Of a DNA stretch of 64,000 bases, positions 51,731-60,565 are shown piece after piece. Source of the stretch: Myxococcaceae bacterium (lineage in GTDB: Bacteria > Myxococcota > Myxococcia > Myxococcales > Myxococcaceae); contig JADGRA010000032.1 of the NCBI GenBank assembly GCA_017881265.1, positions 42,604 to 106,603 of the forward strand. The letters run 5' to 3'. A program made the position numbers and the translations under genes. Position 1 is the stretch's first letter, and each line of letters starts with the position of its first letter. Below the pieces are notes generated by a model. That model was not told the origin of the DNA. It worked only from the letters and a program-made list of their open reading frames with translations, and made no database searches.

Positions 51731-52093
51731 TCAGAGCTCGGCGCGAATCTTTGGCGCTGCGATGCGCAGCGCGTAACGCCCCTTGCCGTAGTTCCCCTCG
51801 GGCCGGAGGGCGAGCACCAGGAAGTAGTCCGGGGACACTAGGCGCATCACCGTGATGAGCTTCTCGGTGTTGACGCTGACCTCGGCGACACCGCCGGTCT
51901 TCAGAAGCGGAGCCGCATTCTTCAGCTGGGCGAGCACCGCAGCGTACTCTACCCAGGCGGTGCCGAGGTCGAGGTCGACGGCGGCCTGGTCTTGAAACGT
52001 CTCGACCGCGATACCGTCGAAGCCCATGACGCTGCAGGCAAGAGCGCCATCGACCTGCGACACCACTGCCTGAAGATGTGCAAGGAAGGACAA
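51731..52093 (-). CDS. roadblock/LC7-domain protein (MglB-like)
   Basis: A 120-residue protein with the roadblock/LC7 fold (VDGALACSVMGFDGIAVETFQ, then a long amphipathic helix, then VSVNTEKLITVMRLVSPDYFLVLALRP). In Myxococcus xanthus such a protein, MglB, is the GAP of the polarity GTPase MglA that selects the piliated pole. This one sits in the pil operon after the PilQ-side lipoprotein (gap 9 bases), but no MglA-type GTPase gene is nearby. It could regulate a GTPase elsewhere or scaffold the pilus. The role is inferred from family and place. Confidence 0.8.
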   Translation of the reverse strand: MSFLAHLQAVVSQVDGALACSVMGFDGIAVETFQDQAAVDLDLGTAWVEYAAVLAQLKNAAPLLKTGGVAEVSVNTEKLITVMRLVSPDYFLVLALRPEGNYGKGRYALRIAAPKIRAEL

Positions 52094-52102
52094 GGGCGTG
52101 CG

Positions 52103-52807
52103 CTATGGGACGACGCAGTAGGGGATGTCGCGCCCGGGGATACCGCAACTCGTCACCTCTGTCGTGGCGGCAGGGATGCAGGTGGGAGGGTTCGTGGGCA
52201 AGACATTCCCGTAGTTCGCCAAGGTGATCGGGTAGGTAATCGGATTCGTCTGCGCGGCGCCCCCCCCAACAAGGGCTCCGGCGAGTTGGAAGGTGACGTT
52301 CAGCGTGACCGAAGGGTGACCCGGGGGGAAGTTCGGACAGGTATAGTTGGTGCTGCCGCAAATCATCTGGGCGGCCTGCTGGGTGATTAACTGAACTCCA
52401 ACGGTGTTGGTGGTCGGAGTCGCTCCGGGCGCGAGGGTTGCTGAGATGTTGACCACCCCCGGCGGCGGAGTCGGGACGGCCCCACCGACGACCTGGTAGC
52501 TGTTTTTGATGGAACTGGCCACGAACGTATTGGGGGTATCTGAGGTAATTTGCTGACCATTGACAGACACCGCGATGTTCTCAAGGTCGTTTTCCCAGCC
52601 GAACACTTGGTAGTAACTGCTGAACGACCCTAGAGCCGCGAGGTCGATAGCACCGCCTTCGACGTACTTGGTCGGGTCGGAGAAGTCACACTTATCTCCG
52701 GGTGCACGCGCCACCGTGACGATGATGGATTGGTCTGGGGGCGCTGTGCAGGCCGAGACGAGCACCAACGCCGGCAAGAAAAGACGAACTGACCATGTGT
52801 GCTTCAT
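52103..52807 (-). CDS. lipoprotein downstream of pilQ
   Basis: A 234-residue lipoprotein. Signal MKHTWSVRLFLPALVLVSAC has lipobox VSAC (Cys20). The mature part is beta-rich with four cysteines in the C-terminal half (MICGSTNYTC, PTCIP, TSCGIP) that could form disulfides. No family recognised. The ATG at 52807 has GAGGAA upstream at good spacing. It is 14 bases after pilQ and nine before the roadblock gene. A role in PilQ assembly or pilus anchoring is plausible but unproven. Confidence 0.7.
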   Translation of the reverse strand: MKHTWSVRLFLPALVLVSACTAPPDQSIIVTVARAPGDKCDFSDPTKYVEGGAIDLAALGSFSSYYQVFGWENDLENIAVSVNGQQITSDTPNTFVASSIKNSYQVVGGAVPTPPPGVVNISATLAPGATPTTNTVGVQLITQQAAQMICGSTNYTCPNFPPGHPSVTLNVTFQLAGALVGGGAAQTNPITYPITLANYGNVLPTNPPTCIPAATTEVTSCGIPGRDIPYCVVP

Positions 52808-52821
52808 CGACGTTCCTCGGC

Positions 52822-55557
52822 TCATGGGTTTGCCGCCGTGACGGGCTTGTTGGCGATCCCCAGGATGCGGGGGGTAATGAAGATGAGCAGTTCCTGGCGG
52901 GTATCGGTGGTGCTGGTGTGTCGGAAGAAGAAGCCCAGGAAGGGAATGCTCCCGAGGAACGGGACGCTGTCCTCCTGATTTGAGGTGCTCCGCACGTAGA
53001 TGCCACCGATGACGGTGGTGTCACCATCCCTCACGAGCACCTGGGTGGTGGCTTCCTTCTTGGAAATGGCGGGCTGACCGTTGGCGCCAGTCAAGGCCGG
53101 GTCGGGCTGGTTATTGGTGGCGTGCACGAGCATCAGAACGCTGCCATCCGACGTGATGTGGGGCGTGACCTCCAGCGAGAGCTGGGCATCGACGAACACC
53201 GTGTTCACGCCCTGGGCGGACACTTGGCTGAACGGAATCGACAGACCCTGGGTAATCTTCGCCGTTGCGTTGTGAACGGTGGTGACTTTGGGCGAGCTGA
53301 TGGTCCGGATTTGACCTTTGGTCTCGAGCGCCGAAAGCCGCAGGTTCAGCTGGAACGCTCCGTTGACCGAGCCGAACGTCATGCCGAGGGCGCCGCCGGA
53401 CCCGGCACCGACGGCGGCGGGCAGGTTGACGGCGAAGTTTGGCGTACTCGAGGTGCCGGTGGCGGGCGCGGTGCCCGTGTCGACACCGCCTCCGATGCGG
53501 TAGTTGTTGGGGAACACCAGCCCCGTGGAGTTGTTCGTTCCCGACGCCTGCTGGGCATAGCCGCCCCACTGGACGCCAATCTCGCGCACGAAGTTGGTGT
53601 TCGCCTCGACAATGCGGGACTCGATGAGCACTTGGGGCGTGATGGTGTCCAGATGCTCCACCAGGGAGCGGGCCTTTCCGATGTTGGAGGCGATGTCGCG
53701 CACCAGGAGCGTGTTGGTGCGGACGTCGACTGCCACCGTTCCGCGCTCGGACAGCACGTCCTTCACGCGGTCGCGAAGGCTAGTCGCTTCAGCGTAGTTG
53801 ACCGGCAGGAGCTGGACCACCAGGTCCTCCTGTCGCCGCAGCGCCTTCTTTCGCTCTTCTCGAAGGCGCGCTTCTTCCTCGAGCGTCTTGAGGGGCGCGA
53901 CGCGGATGACGGTCCCAATCACTTCCTTCCCGAGCCCCTTGCTGGCCAGGATGATGTCCAGCGCCTCGTCCCACGGCACGTTCCGGAGCCGAATGGTGAC
54001 GGTGCCCTTCACGTCGTCCGCAACGACGATGTTGAGCTTGCTGACCTCGGAGATGATGCGCAGCAGGTTGTGGATGTCGATGTCCTTGAACTCGAAGGAC
54101 ACCTTCTTGCCGCTGTACTGCGCTCGCGCCGGCGCCGCCTGGGCGGCATAGGACTTGGCCTCGGTCGTGAAGCCAGCCGTGCGGTCTGCCACTGCCACCT
54201 CCTCCACCTCTGCGCCCTTCGCATGGAAGCGCCAGGCGAGGCCCTGCGGCGTGCGTTCCAGCTTCTCGGCCAGGGGCTTGTCTCCGGCCACGACCACCCG
54301 GACCTGGTTTGCGTCGCCGGGGACAGCGAAGGTGCTCACCATCTTCACCGGGCCTTCGAGCGCGCTTGTGTCGAGGCTCCGCTCGAGGCGGCGGGGGAGC
54401 TTCGCACCCGTCAGGGTGAGCACGGCCCCGTTCGGCTCGGGCCGGTCCACACTCCAGGAGGCCTCGCCGGTGAGCTTGATTTCCACCAGGCCCCCGCTCG
54501 CGGATTCGACGAAAGTGACATCCTGGACCTCTCCCGTCGGGGCAGCCGCGTGCGGGGCTGCCGCGTGCGAGGCAGCCGCGTGCGGGGCAGACGCAGCGAC
54601 GGTACTTACCGTCACGCGCTTCCCGTCGATTTCGATTTCGCCGTCGCCCAACTCTGCCGCCAGCGCCTTGGCGACCGCCGGGAGTGGTGCTGACGCACCG
54701 ACCGTCCAGACCAGCCCATTGACGGTCCAGGCGACGGAGTGGCTCGGCATCGGTCCCTCGACCTCGAGGACCAGACGAATCTTGTCCGGGTGCGCGCCGG
54801 AACGCAGGGTCGAAAATGGTGCCGGGCGGTTTCCCGGCAGCTTTGCCGTGAGCGTCACTCCGTACACGTCCAGCGCGAGCCGCGAGGGAGCCGACAGTTC
54901 CAGCACCTCGAAGCGGCTCACCTGCCCATCGGCGACCAGCTGCAGGCGGTGAGGCGCAAGGTGTACCTGCGTCAGGTGGTGTGCCGGGTGTTGGACTTTG
55001 CGCGTGTCGTGCTCGGCGAGAATGGCCTCGCCGGCGGGCACGACGGGGGTGGGCGTCACCGCCTCGACGGCCGGGCTCGCTGGCTTCGACACCGGCGGAT
55101 TGGATGGGGCGACCGCGCTTGCGAGCGAAGCAGGCGCGGGGGCGGATGCAGCCGCTGCTTGCACGAGAATCATCACCTGCTTGCCGTCTGCGTGGACGTC
55201 ATATGAGCCGGCTTGTCGCAGACTGACCAGGAATCGCGAGACGTTGCCGTGTTCGTCGGAGAACTGGGAGATGACGACCCCGCCCACTGGCCCGACGCCG
55301 TCGCGCACGCCCTTGACCGCAGCGGCATCGGCGGACGTCACATCCACCACCAGCCGGTCCGGATCAGGCAAGCGGAAGACTGTGAAGATGGGAGGCCGAC
55401 TCCCGGTGACCAAAACCTGCGCGCCGGTAGGCGTGGCCGAGACCTTCACCTCCGTGAGCGCGTTGAGTTCCGTGGCAAAAGCGCCCTGGGCGAGCAACCA
55501 CCAGCCGGCGCCCGCCAGCACTTTCAGCCCCTTCGACGTGACGCGCGTGTTGCGCAT
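52822..55557 (-). CDS. pilQ: type IV pilus secretin PilQ
   Basis: A 911-residue outer-membrane secretin through which the pilus passes. A signal (about 1-29) is followed by AMIN-type peptidoglycan-binding repeats (about 35-120, 190-300 and 335-440), an Ala/His-rich linker, the STN/N0 domain with VSFEFKDIDIHNLLRIIS (near 485), N1 domain, and the secretin beta-domain with VTPHITSDGSVLMLVHATNN near 850. Length is typical of myxobacterial PilQ (about 900). It contains three 15-base tandem repeats (54542-54586) coding PHAAA-type units. The gene is the fifth of pilMNOPQ. Confidence 0.96.
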   Translation of the reverse strand: MRNTRVTSKGLKVLAGAGWWLLAQGAFATELNALTEVKVSATPTGAQVLVTGSRPPIFTVFRLPDPDRLVVDVTSADAAAVKGVRDGVGPVGGVVISQFSDEHGNVSRFLVSLRQAGSYDVHADGKQVMILVQAAAASAPAPASLASAVAPSNPPVSKPASPAVEAVTPTPVVPAGEAILAEHDTRKVQHPAHHLTQVHLAPHRLQLVADGQVSRFEVLELSAPSRLALDVYGVTLTAKLPGNRPAPFSTLRSGAHPDKIRLVLEVEGPMPSHSVAWTVNGLVWTVGASAPLPAVAKALAAELGDGEIEIDGKRVTVSTVAASAPHAAASHAAAPHAAAPTGEVQDVTFVESASGGLVEIKLTGEASWSVDRPEPNGAVLTLTGAKLPRRLERSLDTSALEGPVKMVSTFAVPGDANQVRVVVAGDKPLAEKLERTPQGLAWRFHAKGAEVEEVAVADRTAGFTTEAKSYAAQAAPARAQYSGKKVSFEFKDIDIHNLLRIISEVSKLNIVVADDVKGTVTIRLRNVPWDEALDIILASKGLGKEVIGTVIRVAPLKTLEEEARLREERKKALRRQEDLVVQLLPVNYAEATSLRDRVKDVLSERGTVAVDVRTNTLLVRDIASNIGKARSLVEHLDTITPQVLIESRIVEANTNFVREIGVQWGGYAQQASGTNNSTGLVFPNNYRIGGGVDTGTAPATGTSSTPNFAVNLPAAVGAGSGGALGMTFGSVNGAFQLNLRLSALETKGQIRTISSPKVTTVHNATAKITQGLSIPFSQVSAQGVNTVFVDAQLSLEVTPHITSDGSVLMLVHATNNQPDPALTGANGQPAISKKEATTQVLVRDGDTTVIGGIYVRSTSNQEDSVPFLGSIPFLGFFFRHTSTTDTRQELLIFITPRILGIANKPVTAANP
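54542..54586 (-). repeat. three 15-base tandem repeats in pilQ
   Basis: Three near-identical 15-base units encode an Ala/His-rich stretch (PHAAA, SHAAA, PHAAA) in the linker between the AMIN repeats of PilQ. Units 1 and 3 are identical and unit 2 differs at two positions. Such in-frame repeats can change copy number by slippage without breaking the frame. Confidence 0.75.
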
Positions 55558-55605
55558 GGCTTTCCTCGACTTGCTGCTGCAGGCGGGTCGTCGCCAGACG
55601 GCCCG

Positions 55606-56160
55606 CTAGTAGGTCTTTCCAGTGGAGAGGTCGAGCTCCGGCGGAGCCTGGCGGTCCGCCTTGATGGCCAGCGTGAGCTGGTTTGCGTTGGACTTTCCGT
55701 CGGGTGAAGTGAAGTACTCGGTGACGGTCACCGAGTCCCGGAGGATTTGAGTCACCTTGCCGCCCTGGCGGCCGATGCGCGTGTTGCGGTGCAGGATGTA
55801 GCCGCGTCCCTGTGGATCCTGAACCATCGCGACCGGATTGCTGTCCCCGGAGACGACTGCAACCAGCGTCAGCTGGTCGAGGTCGTACTTGCAGAGCGGC
55901 TCGTTGCAAGCGGAGTTGCTGACCGCGGAGGCACGCGCGAGGTCCAGGTCCGGGCTCCGGAACGGGTCGCGCTTGCCGATGGGATTGTAGATGTACGCGG
56001 GGCCTGTCGGCGTCACGGCCGGTGGGGGAAGCGGCGCCGCCTTCGGGGGCGGGGCGCCCTTGGCAGCGACTGCCGGCGTGGCCTGGTCGCTGCCGCAGCC
56101 GGCCAGAACGCCGGCGGCGACCAGGGCCAGCACCCCCGCGTTGGCAAGCAGGCGCGTCAC
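55606..56160 (-). CDS. pilP: type IV pilus lipoprotein PilP
   Basis: A 184-residue inner-membrane lipoprotein. The signal ends in LAGC (Cys22), then a Pro/Ala-rich tether (about 25-60), then the HR domain with KRDPFRSP, a PilP hallmark, and a C-terminal beta-domain (about 95-170). It binds PilN/PilO and reaches PilQ's N0 domain. ATGA overlap with pilO (56157-56160). It is 48 bases before pilQ. Confidence 0.95.
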   Translation of the reverse strand: MTRLLANAGVLALVAAGVLAGCGSDQATPAVAAKGAPPPKAAPLPPPAVTPTGPAYIYNPIGKRDPFRSPDLDLARASAVSNSACNEPLCKYDLDQLTLVAVVSGDSNPVAMVQDPQGRGYILHRNTRIGRQGGKVTQILRDSVTVTEYFTSPDGKSNANQLTLAIKADRQAPPELDLSTGKTY

Positions 56161-56765
56161 GGCGTCGCCTTCTTATCCGCCATGGCTTTGGCGGTGTTGG
56201 CGTCGAGGAAGCGGAACGCGGTGGCGATGAAATCAGCGCTCAGAACCACCTTCTCCGACCGGACTTGGGGCGAGCCCAAGCGGAGATTGTTGACATTGAC
56301 GATGCGGCGCATGTTTGCGACTTCCTGGAGGAAGAGCGCCACTTCGTTGTAGTTGCCGGTGACCGACATCCGGATGGGAATCTTGACGTAGATTTGAGCG
56401 GGCTGTTCGGGCGTCGGCTCGACGCTCGCAATCTCGAGCCCGCTCTTGCGGCCCACGTCGTTCAGGCTGGCCAAGAGCCCGTCAACATCGGCCTCCTCCG
56501 GCAACTCGGAAAGCGCCTCGTCGAGCTTCTGCTGCAGGACGTCCATTTCCCGCCGTCGCTCGTTCAGGTTTTGAGCGATTTCGGACTTCTCCTGCAGCTG
56601 CGCGTCGAGAGCACGCTGGCGCCCCTGCTGGGCGCCGATTTCGCCTTCCACCGGGTTCACGAACAGGAGGAAGTTGGCCAGCGTCAGCAGGACCAGGGCG
56701 GCGGCCAGGCCTCCCCACCGGTAGAGCGGAGGGGCCTTGAGCAGTCTGTTAATCAGCTCGTCCAT
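56157..56765 (-). CDS. pilO: type IV pilus alignment protein PilO
   Basis: A 202-residue inner-membrane protein: cytoplasmic start (MDELINRLLKAPPLYRWGGL), one membrane helix (about 17-37), a coiled coil (about 40-85) and a ferredoxin-like periplasmic domain (about 95-185, ISVTGNYNEVALFLQEVANM-type). It pairs with PilN in the alignment complex. It follows pilN by 29 bases and overlaps pilP by four. Confidence 0.95.
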   Translation of the reverse strand: MDELINRLLKAPPLYRWGGLAAALVLLTLANFLLFVNPVEGEIGAQQGRQRALDAQLQEKSEIAQNLNERRREMDVLQQKLDEALSELPEEADVDGLLASLNDVGRKSGLEIASVEPTPEQPAQIYVKIPIRMSVTGNYNEVALFLQEVANMRRIVNVNNLRLGSPQVRSEKVVLSADFIATAFRFLDANTAKAMADKKATP

Positions 56766-56794
56766 CGTCGTCTGCGTGCCGGGGTGTGTATTGC

Positions 56795-57475
56795 CTAGAT
56801 GGTGTAGTTGGCGTTGAGGTTGAGTTCGAAATCCACGAGCTTGGTGGAACCGGACACGTCTTTGACTTCCCGCTGTTCGGCCTTCTTCAGCTGGATATTG
56901 GTGAAGAAGGTGGCCACGTCCTTCGATGGGAAGTCCTCGATTGCTCCTTCTGCGGAGAGCAACTCGACGCGGGACGTCTGGGTGTCGCGCTTTTGGTCCA
57001 CCAACCTGCCCATGCCCTTGGGCGTCCAGACCATGTTCTGCAGTCCGCGCATGAACTCGGACACGTCATCCACCGAGGCGGCTCGGCCGTCGACCACCAC
57101 CGCGTTCTGCTTTTCTTCGAATTTCGTCAGCCAAACCTTCTTTGGCGTCGCCGTGGCCAGCGCGTCGAGCATGCGAACGGGGCCCGTGCGCTGCTTGCGC
57201 AGGTCGTTCAGAATCACCAGCTTCGCCTGGACATCCTTCTTCCGAGCATTGATGTTGTTGACCTCGCCGATCACCTTTTCCAGTTCGGCGATGCGAGATT
57301 GTGTCGCGGTGATCCGTTGAGCGTTCTTCCGCTGCTCGCTCGCGCGCGAGTCGTACCAGATCCAGTTGGCGATCACGCCAAAGGCAAGAACACCCGCGAT
57401 GACCACCAGCGCCTGGCGGCCCACCTCGCGCTTCTTCACCTGCCGGACGGGAAGGAGGTTGATGTGGATCATCAT
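56795..57475 (-). CDS. pilN: type IV pilus alignment protein PilN
   Basis: A 226-residue bitopic membrane protein. The N-terminal INLLPVRQVKKRE (about 4-16) is the PilM-binding motif; a membrane helix follows (about 20-42), then a coiled coil and a ferredoxin-like periplasmic domain ending FELNLNANYTI. It overlaps pilM by four bases (ATGA, 57472-57475). Confidence 0.95.
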   Translation of the reverse strand: MMIHINLLPVRQVKKREVGRQALVVIAGVLAFGVIANWIWYDSRASEQRKNAQRITATQSRIAELEKVIGEVNNINARKKDVQAKLVILNDLRKQRTGPVRMLDALATATPKKVWLTKFEEKQNAVVVDGRAASVDDVSEFMRGLQNMVWTPKGMGRLVDQKRDTQTSRVELLSAEGAIEDFPSKDVATFFTNIQLKKAEQREVKDVSGSTKLVDFELNLNANYTI

Positions 57476-58554
57476 TCGAGCTTGTCCCCAGGGCGGCGCA
57501 AAGCGAGCCCGACCGCCACCGCCGCCATCGGGGCCACGTCCATCACGAAAGCGGGGTCAAACTTGCGATTGTCGATTTCGATGTTCTTGAAGGGATTGAG
57601 AATCTCCACCGGTACGCCAGTGCGTGCCTCGATGGTCTTGAACAGTGCCGGAATCTTTGCCGTCCCTCCCGAGAGGTACACCTTGGAGAAGGTCGCATCG
57701 GCGGCGGTACCAGCGTAGAAGTCCAGGGACCGTTGGATTTCGCCGGCCACCTGCTCGGCCACGGCCGCCATCACCCGCTCCACTTCTTGCGGCACCACAG
57801 CGTCCGAGTCGCCGCGGCCTCCGCCGATCTTCAGCGCTTCGGCTTCCTCGTAGGAGACGTTGAGCTGCTTCTGAATCTCCTCGGTGAACTGATTTCCACC
57901 AATGGTGACGTCGCGGGTAAACACCGTCGCCCCGCGGCTGATGATGTTGATGTTCACCACCGAAGCGCCGGCGTTGATGAGCACCACCGACTCGGTGGCA
58001 GGCAGCTCATAGTTCACGCTGAACATGTTCTGGACGGCAAAGGCATCGACGTCGACGACCACTGGCACCAAACCCGCCTCGGCGACGACGGTTGTGTAGT
58101 CGTTGATCATGTCCTTCTTTGCGGCCACCAGCAGCACGTCCATCTGACCGGTCGCGTCAGTCCCCTCGGGTGTAAGGATTTGGGTGTCGATGTGGACGTC
58201 TTTGACGTCGAAGGGGATGTACTGCTCCGCCTCCCACTGGATGGACTCTTCCAGCTCGTCCTGGCTCATCCGCGGCATCGCAATCTTCTTGATGATGACC
58301 GAGTGGCCGCTCACGCCGATGGCGACCTCCTTCTGCTTGATGCGCAGCTCGCCCAGCAGCTCCTGCACGGCCTGAACGATGGCCGTTGAGTTCATCAACG
58401 TGTTGTCGACGATGGATTCGGGCGGCAGCGGCTTCATCCCGAAGTTCATCAGGGAATAGCCGATCTGGCCGCGGCGGCGGGTTTCCTTGAGCTGGATCAT
58501 CTTCACCGAGGTCGACCCGATGTCGAGACCGATGGCCAGTTTGCCCCGCGCCAT
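57472..58554 (-). CDS. pilM: type IV pilus cytoplasmic actin-like protein PilM
   Basis: A 360-residue actin-fold ATP-binding protein. GLDIGSTSVKMIQLKE (9-24) is the first phosphate loop; VVLINAGASVVNINI (about 195) is the second; VYLSGGTAKIPALF is the adenosine motif. It binds the PilN N-terminus in the cytoplasm. Length typical. The first gene of pilMNOPQ, 23 bases after the XRE regulator. Confidence 0.96.
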   Translation of the reverse strand: MARGKLAIGLDIGSTSVKMIQLKETRRRGQIGYSLMNFGMKPLPPESIVDNTLMNSTAIVQAVQELLGELRIKQKEVAIGVSGHSVIIKKIAMPRMSQDELEESIQWEAEQYIPFDVKDVHIDTQILTPEGTDATGQMDVLLVAAKKDMINDYTTVVAEAGLVPVVVDVDAFAVQNMFSVNYELPATESVVLINAGASVVNINIISRGATVFTRDVTIGGNQFTEEIQKQLNVSYEEAEALKIGGGRGDSDAVVPQEVERVMAAVAEQVAGEIQRSLDFYAGTAADATFSKVYLSGGTAKIPALFKTIEARTGVPVEILNPFKNIEIDNRKFDPAFVMDVAPMAAVAVGLALRRPGDKLE

Positions 58555-58577
58555 GCCTTCTCCTCGCCGTGGGCGCT

Positions 58578-58802
58578 CTAGCGCCGGTCGGCGTCGTCCT
58601 CGAAAAACACCCGTTTACGCTCAGCGACGTCCATGCCCAGTGCCAGAATGATTTTCCGTTTCGTATCCACGCGGCAGGCGCTGCCCCTCTCCACTCGATC
58701 GATGGTGAGGACGGAGACGCCGGCGCGCCGCGCCAACTCTGCCTTGGAGAGCAGCTGCTCTTCGCGCAGCCGCTGCACCGCATTCTTGAGTCGCTGGCCC
58801 AT
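58578..58802 (-). CDS. small XRE-family helix-turn-helix regulator
   Basis: A 74-residue DNA-binding protein, mostly one HTH domain (about 6-65). LSKAELARRAGVSVLTIDRVERG is the recognition region. The ATG at 58802 has AAGGAAGG upstream; the longer frame to 58967 is not used. It sits between pilR and pilM in the same direction and so probably heads the pilM operon and could autoregulate it. Palindromes lie upstream of its promoter. Confidence 0.82.
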   Translation of the reverse strand: MGQRLKNAVQRLREEQLLSKAELARRAGVSVLTIDRVERGSACRVDTKRKIILALGMDVAERKRVFFEDDADRR

Positions 58803-58850
58803 GCCCTTCCTTCGAGCCCGGTCCAGGTGGGCCGGCTCGCGAATCGGACG

Positions 58851-58880
58851 AGTATCCCCGCGGGTTTGCAGTCCCGTCAA
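58851..58880 (-). promoter_or_regulatory. sigma-70-like promoter of the XRE-pilM operon
   Basis: On the minus strand, TTGACG (58880-58875) and GATACT (58856-58851) fit -35 and -10 boxes, with an 18-base spacer. The predicted start is about 40 bases before the XRE ATG. It lies in the 186-base gap after pilR. Match is 5/6 and 4/6, so moderate confidence. Confidence 0.45.
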
Positions 58881-58892
58881 ATACCGGGTTGA

Positions 58893-58929
58893 TCTCACCG
58901 TGAGAACAATGACATGTCTTTGACATGTC
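58893..58929. promoter_or_regulatory. operator-like palindromes upstream of the XRE-pilM promoter
   Basis: Three inverted repeats are clustered 13-55 bases upstream of the predicted -35 box. TCTCAC-C-GTGAGA is at 58893-58905. TGACATGTC occurs twice, at 58910-58918 and 58921-58929, and each copy contains the perfect palindrome GACATGTC. The copies are 11 bases apart, one helical turn, as expected for two dimers on the same face. They could be sites for the XRE protein or another regulator. Confidence 0.45.
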
Positions 58930-58988
58930 AAAGCACTAGCGGCTGCGTGTGGGTTCACCTCGCCCACCCACCACTAGTGGCAGTCGTT

Positions 58989-60425
58989 CTAGCCACGCTC
59001 CGCCTCCGAGTCCGGGTCGACCCCGTACTCCTTCACCTTGTAGAGAAGCGCGCGGTGGCTGATTTCCAGCAACTCGGCAGCACGGGTGCGGTTTCCGCGC
59101 GTCTGCCGCAGGGCGGCGCGGATGAACGCCTCTTCCAATTCGCGGGCGGCGCGCTTCAGCGAGAGATCGCGGAACAACCCGGGGGCCAGCGACTCCGCAT
59201 CTGCTCCGCCGGTTGAACCTGCCCCTCCACCGGCCGGCTTCGGGCCCCACAGTTTCTCCGGAAGGTTCTCTAGGAGGACGATGGGCCCTTCGGCCAGAAG
59301 CACCGCGCGCTCCATCGCGTTCTCCAACTCGCGCACGTTCCCTGGCCAGTCGTAGGCGGTGAGCAACGCCTGCGCGTCCGGGCTGAAATCAGTGACGGGG
59401 ACGTCGCGGTTGAGCTCCCGGTTGAATCGCTCGACGAACGTCCGAGCGAGGAGCGCGATGTCCTCCCGCCGCTCACGCAACGGGGGGACTTTCAGGTTGA
59501 CCACGTGCAGCCGGTAGAAGAGGTCCTCACGAAACTCCGAACGCTCCACCAGCTTGCCAAGGTCCCGGTGCGTGGCGGCCAAGACCCGCACGTCCACCTT
59601 TTCCGCACGGTTTTCACCGACGGGCCGAATTTCCCCCTCCTGGAGGAAGCGCAGAAGCTTGGTCTGGGCAGGCGCGGGTAGTTCGCCCACCTCGTCGAGC
59701 AGGAGCGTTCCTCCATCCGCCTCGGTGAAGAGCCCCCGCTTCGCCGTCCTGGCGTCGGTGAAGGCGCCGCGCGCGTGTCCGAAGAGCTCGGACTCGATGA
59801 GCCCCGGGGGAATCGCACCGCAGTTCACCGCAACGAAGGGCATGGCCGAGCGCGTGCTGAGCTCGTGAATGGCGCGCGCGACCAGTTCCTTGCCCGTGCC
59901 GCTTTCTCCGGTGATGAGCACGGTGGTGGACACGGGAGCCACTTTCCCAATCTGACGCTGCAACACCCTCACCACTTCTGAGGTACCGAGGATACGCTCC
60001 AGCGCACGTTGCCCGGCTCCCCCTCCGCGGAGACGCTGGTTCTCCGCGACGAGCCGCCGCCGCTCCTCCGCCTTGCGGAGGACCAGCACCATCTCCTCGG
60101 GTTTGAAGGGCTTGGCGACGTAGTCGTACGCGCCCTGCGCGACCGCCTCCAATGCCGCGTCGGGGGCCCCGTAGGCGCTCATCACCACGAAGGTGAGCGC
60201 CGGGTATGCGGCCAGGGCACGCCGTAGAAGGGACAGCCCGTCGACGCCGGGCATCCGCACGTCGGAGATGACCGCGTCGTACGGGCGCGAGGCGAGTTCA
60301 GCCAGCGCCTCTTGGCCATTGGAGACGGCGCGCACGTCGAAGCCGCGCTGGGCGAGAACCAGCGTCAGGACGTGGCGGATGGATGCCTCGTCGTCGGCGA
60401 CGAGGATGGTGCGGATGGCGGACAT
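58989..60425 (-). CDS. pilR: NtrC-type response regulator PilR
   Basis: A 478-residue sigma-54 activator. The receiver domain (1-120) has DDE (11-13), phosphorylation site Asp55 in ISDVRMPG and Lys in AKPF. The AAA+ domain has Walker A GESGTGKE (173-180) and GAFTDA (220-225), a form of the GAFTGA loop that contacts sigma-54. The C-terminal Fis-type HTH contains RTRAAELLEISHRALLYK. Location beside pilD and the pil operon, with sigma-54 promoters before the pilins, supports PilR. Start at 60425 removes a non-conserved extension. It is 140 bases after the kinase gene. Confidence 0.88.
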   Translation of the reverse strand: MSAIRTILVADDEASIRHVLTLVLAQRGFDVRAVSNGQEALAELASRPYDAVISDVRMPGVDGLSLLRRALAAYPALTFVVMSAYGAPDAALEAVAQGAYDYVAKPFKPEEMVLVLRKAEERRRLVAENQRLRGGGAGQRALERILGTSEVVRVLQRQIGKVAPVSTTVLITGESGTGKELVARAIHELSTRSAMPFVAVNCGAIPPGLIESELFGHARGAFTDARTAKRGLFTEADGGTLLLDEVGELPAPAQTKLLRFLQEGEIRPVGENRAEKVDVRVLAATHRDLGKLVERSEFREDLFYRLHVVNLKVPPLRERREDIALLARTFVERFNRELNRDVPVTDFSPDAQALLTAYDWPGNVRELENAMERAVLLAEGPIVLLENLPEKLWGPKPAGGGAGSTGGADAESLAPGLFRDLSLKRAARELEEAFIRAALRQTRGNRTRAAELLEISHRALLYKVKEYGVDPDSEAERG

Positions 60426-60565
60426 CCCGTGGGAGGGCCATTCTCCCCCAAAACTCCCAACCGGCGAGAGACCGGGCCAGAAGTGGGACGAAAGGTTGAA
60501 GGGGCGGTAATTTTCCCGGCCGCGGCAGCCGCCCGGCGCCGACCGGGTGAACGGCCCAACGCGGG

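Noticed and set aside
54542..54586. Short repeats in pilQ as a CRISPR or mobile-element trace
   Set aside because: Units are 15 bases, contiguous and in frame, and code for protein linker. There are no spacers or flanking element genes.
58971..58980. CCACTAGTGG palindrome after pilR as a terminator
   Set aside because: Only a short perfect palindrome without loop or T run. It is not a credible terminator, and it is too far from the promoter to assign as an operator.
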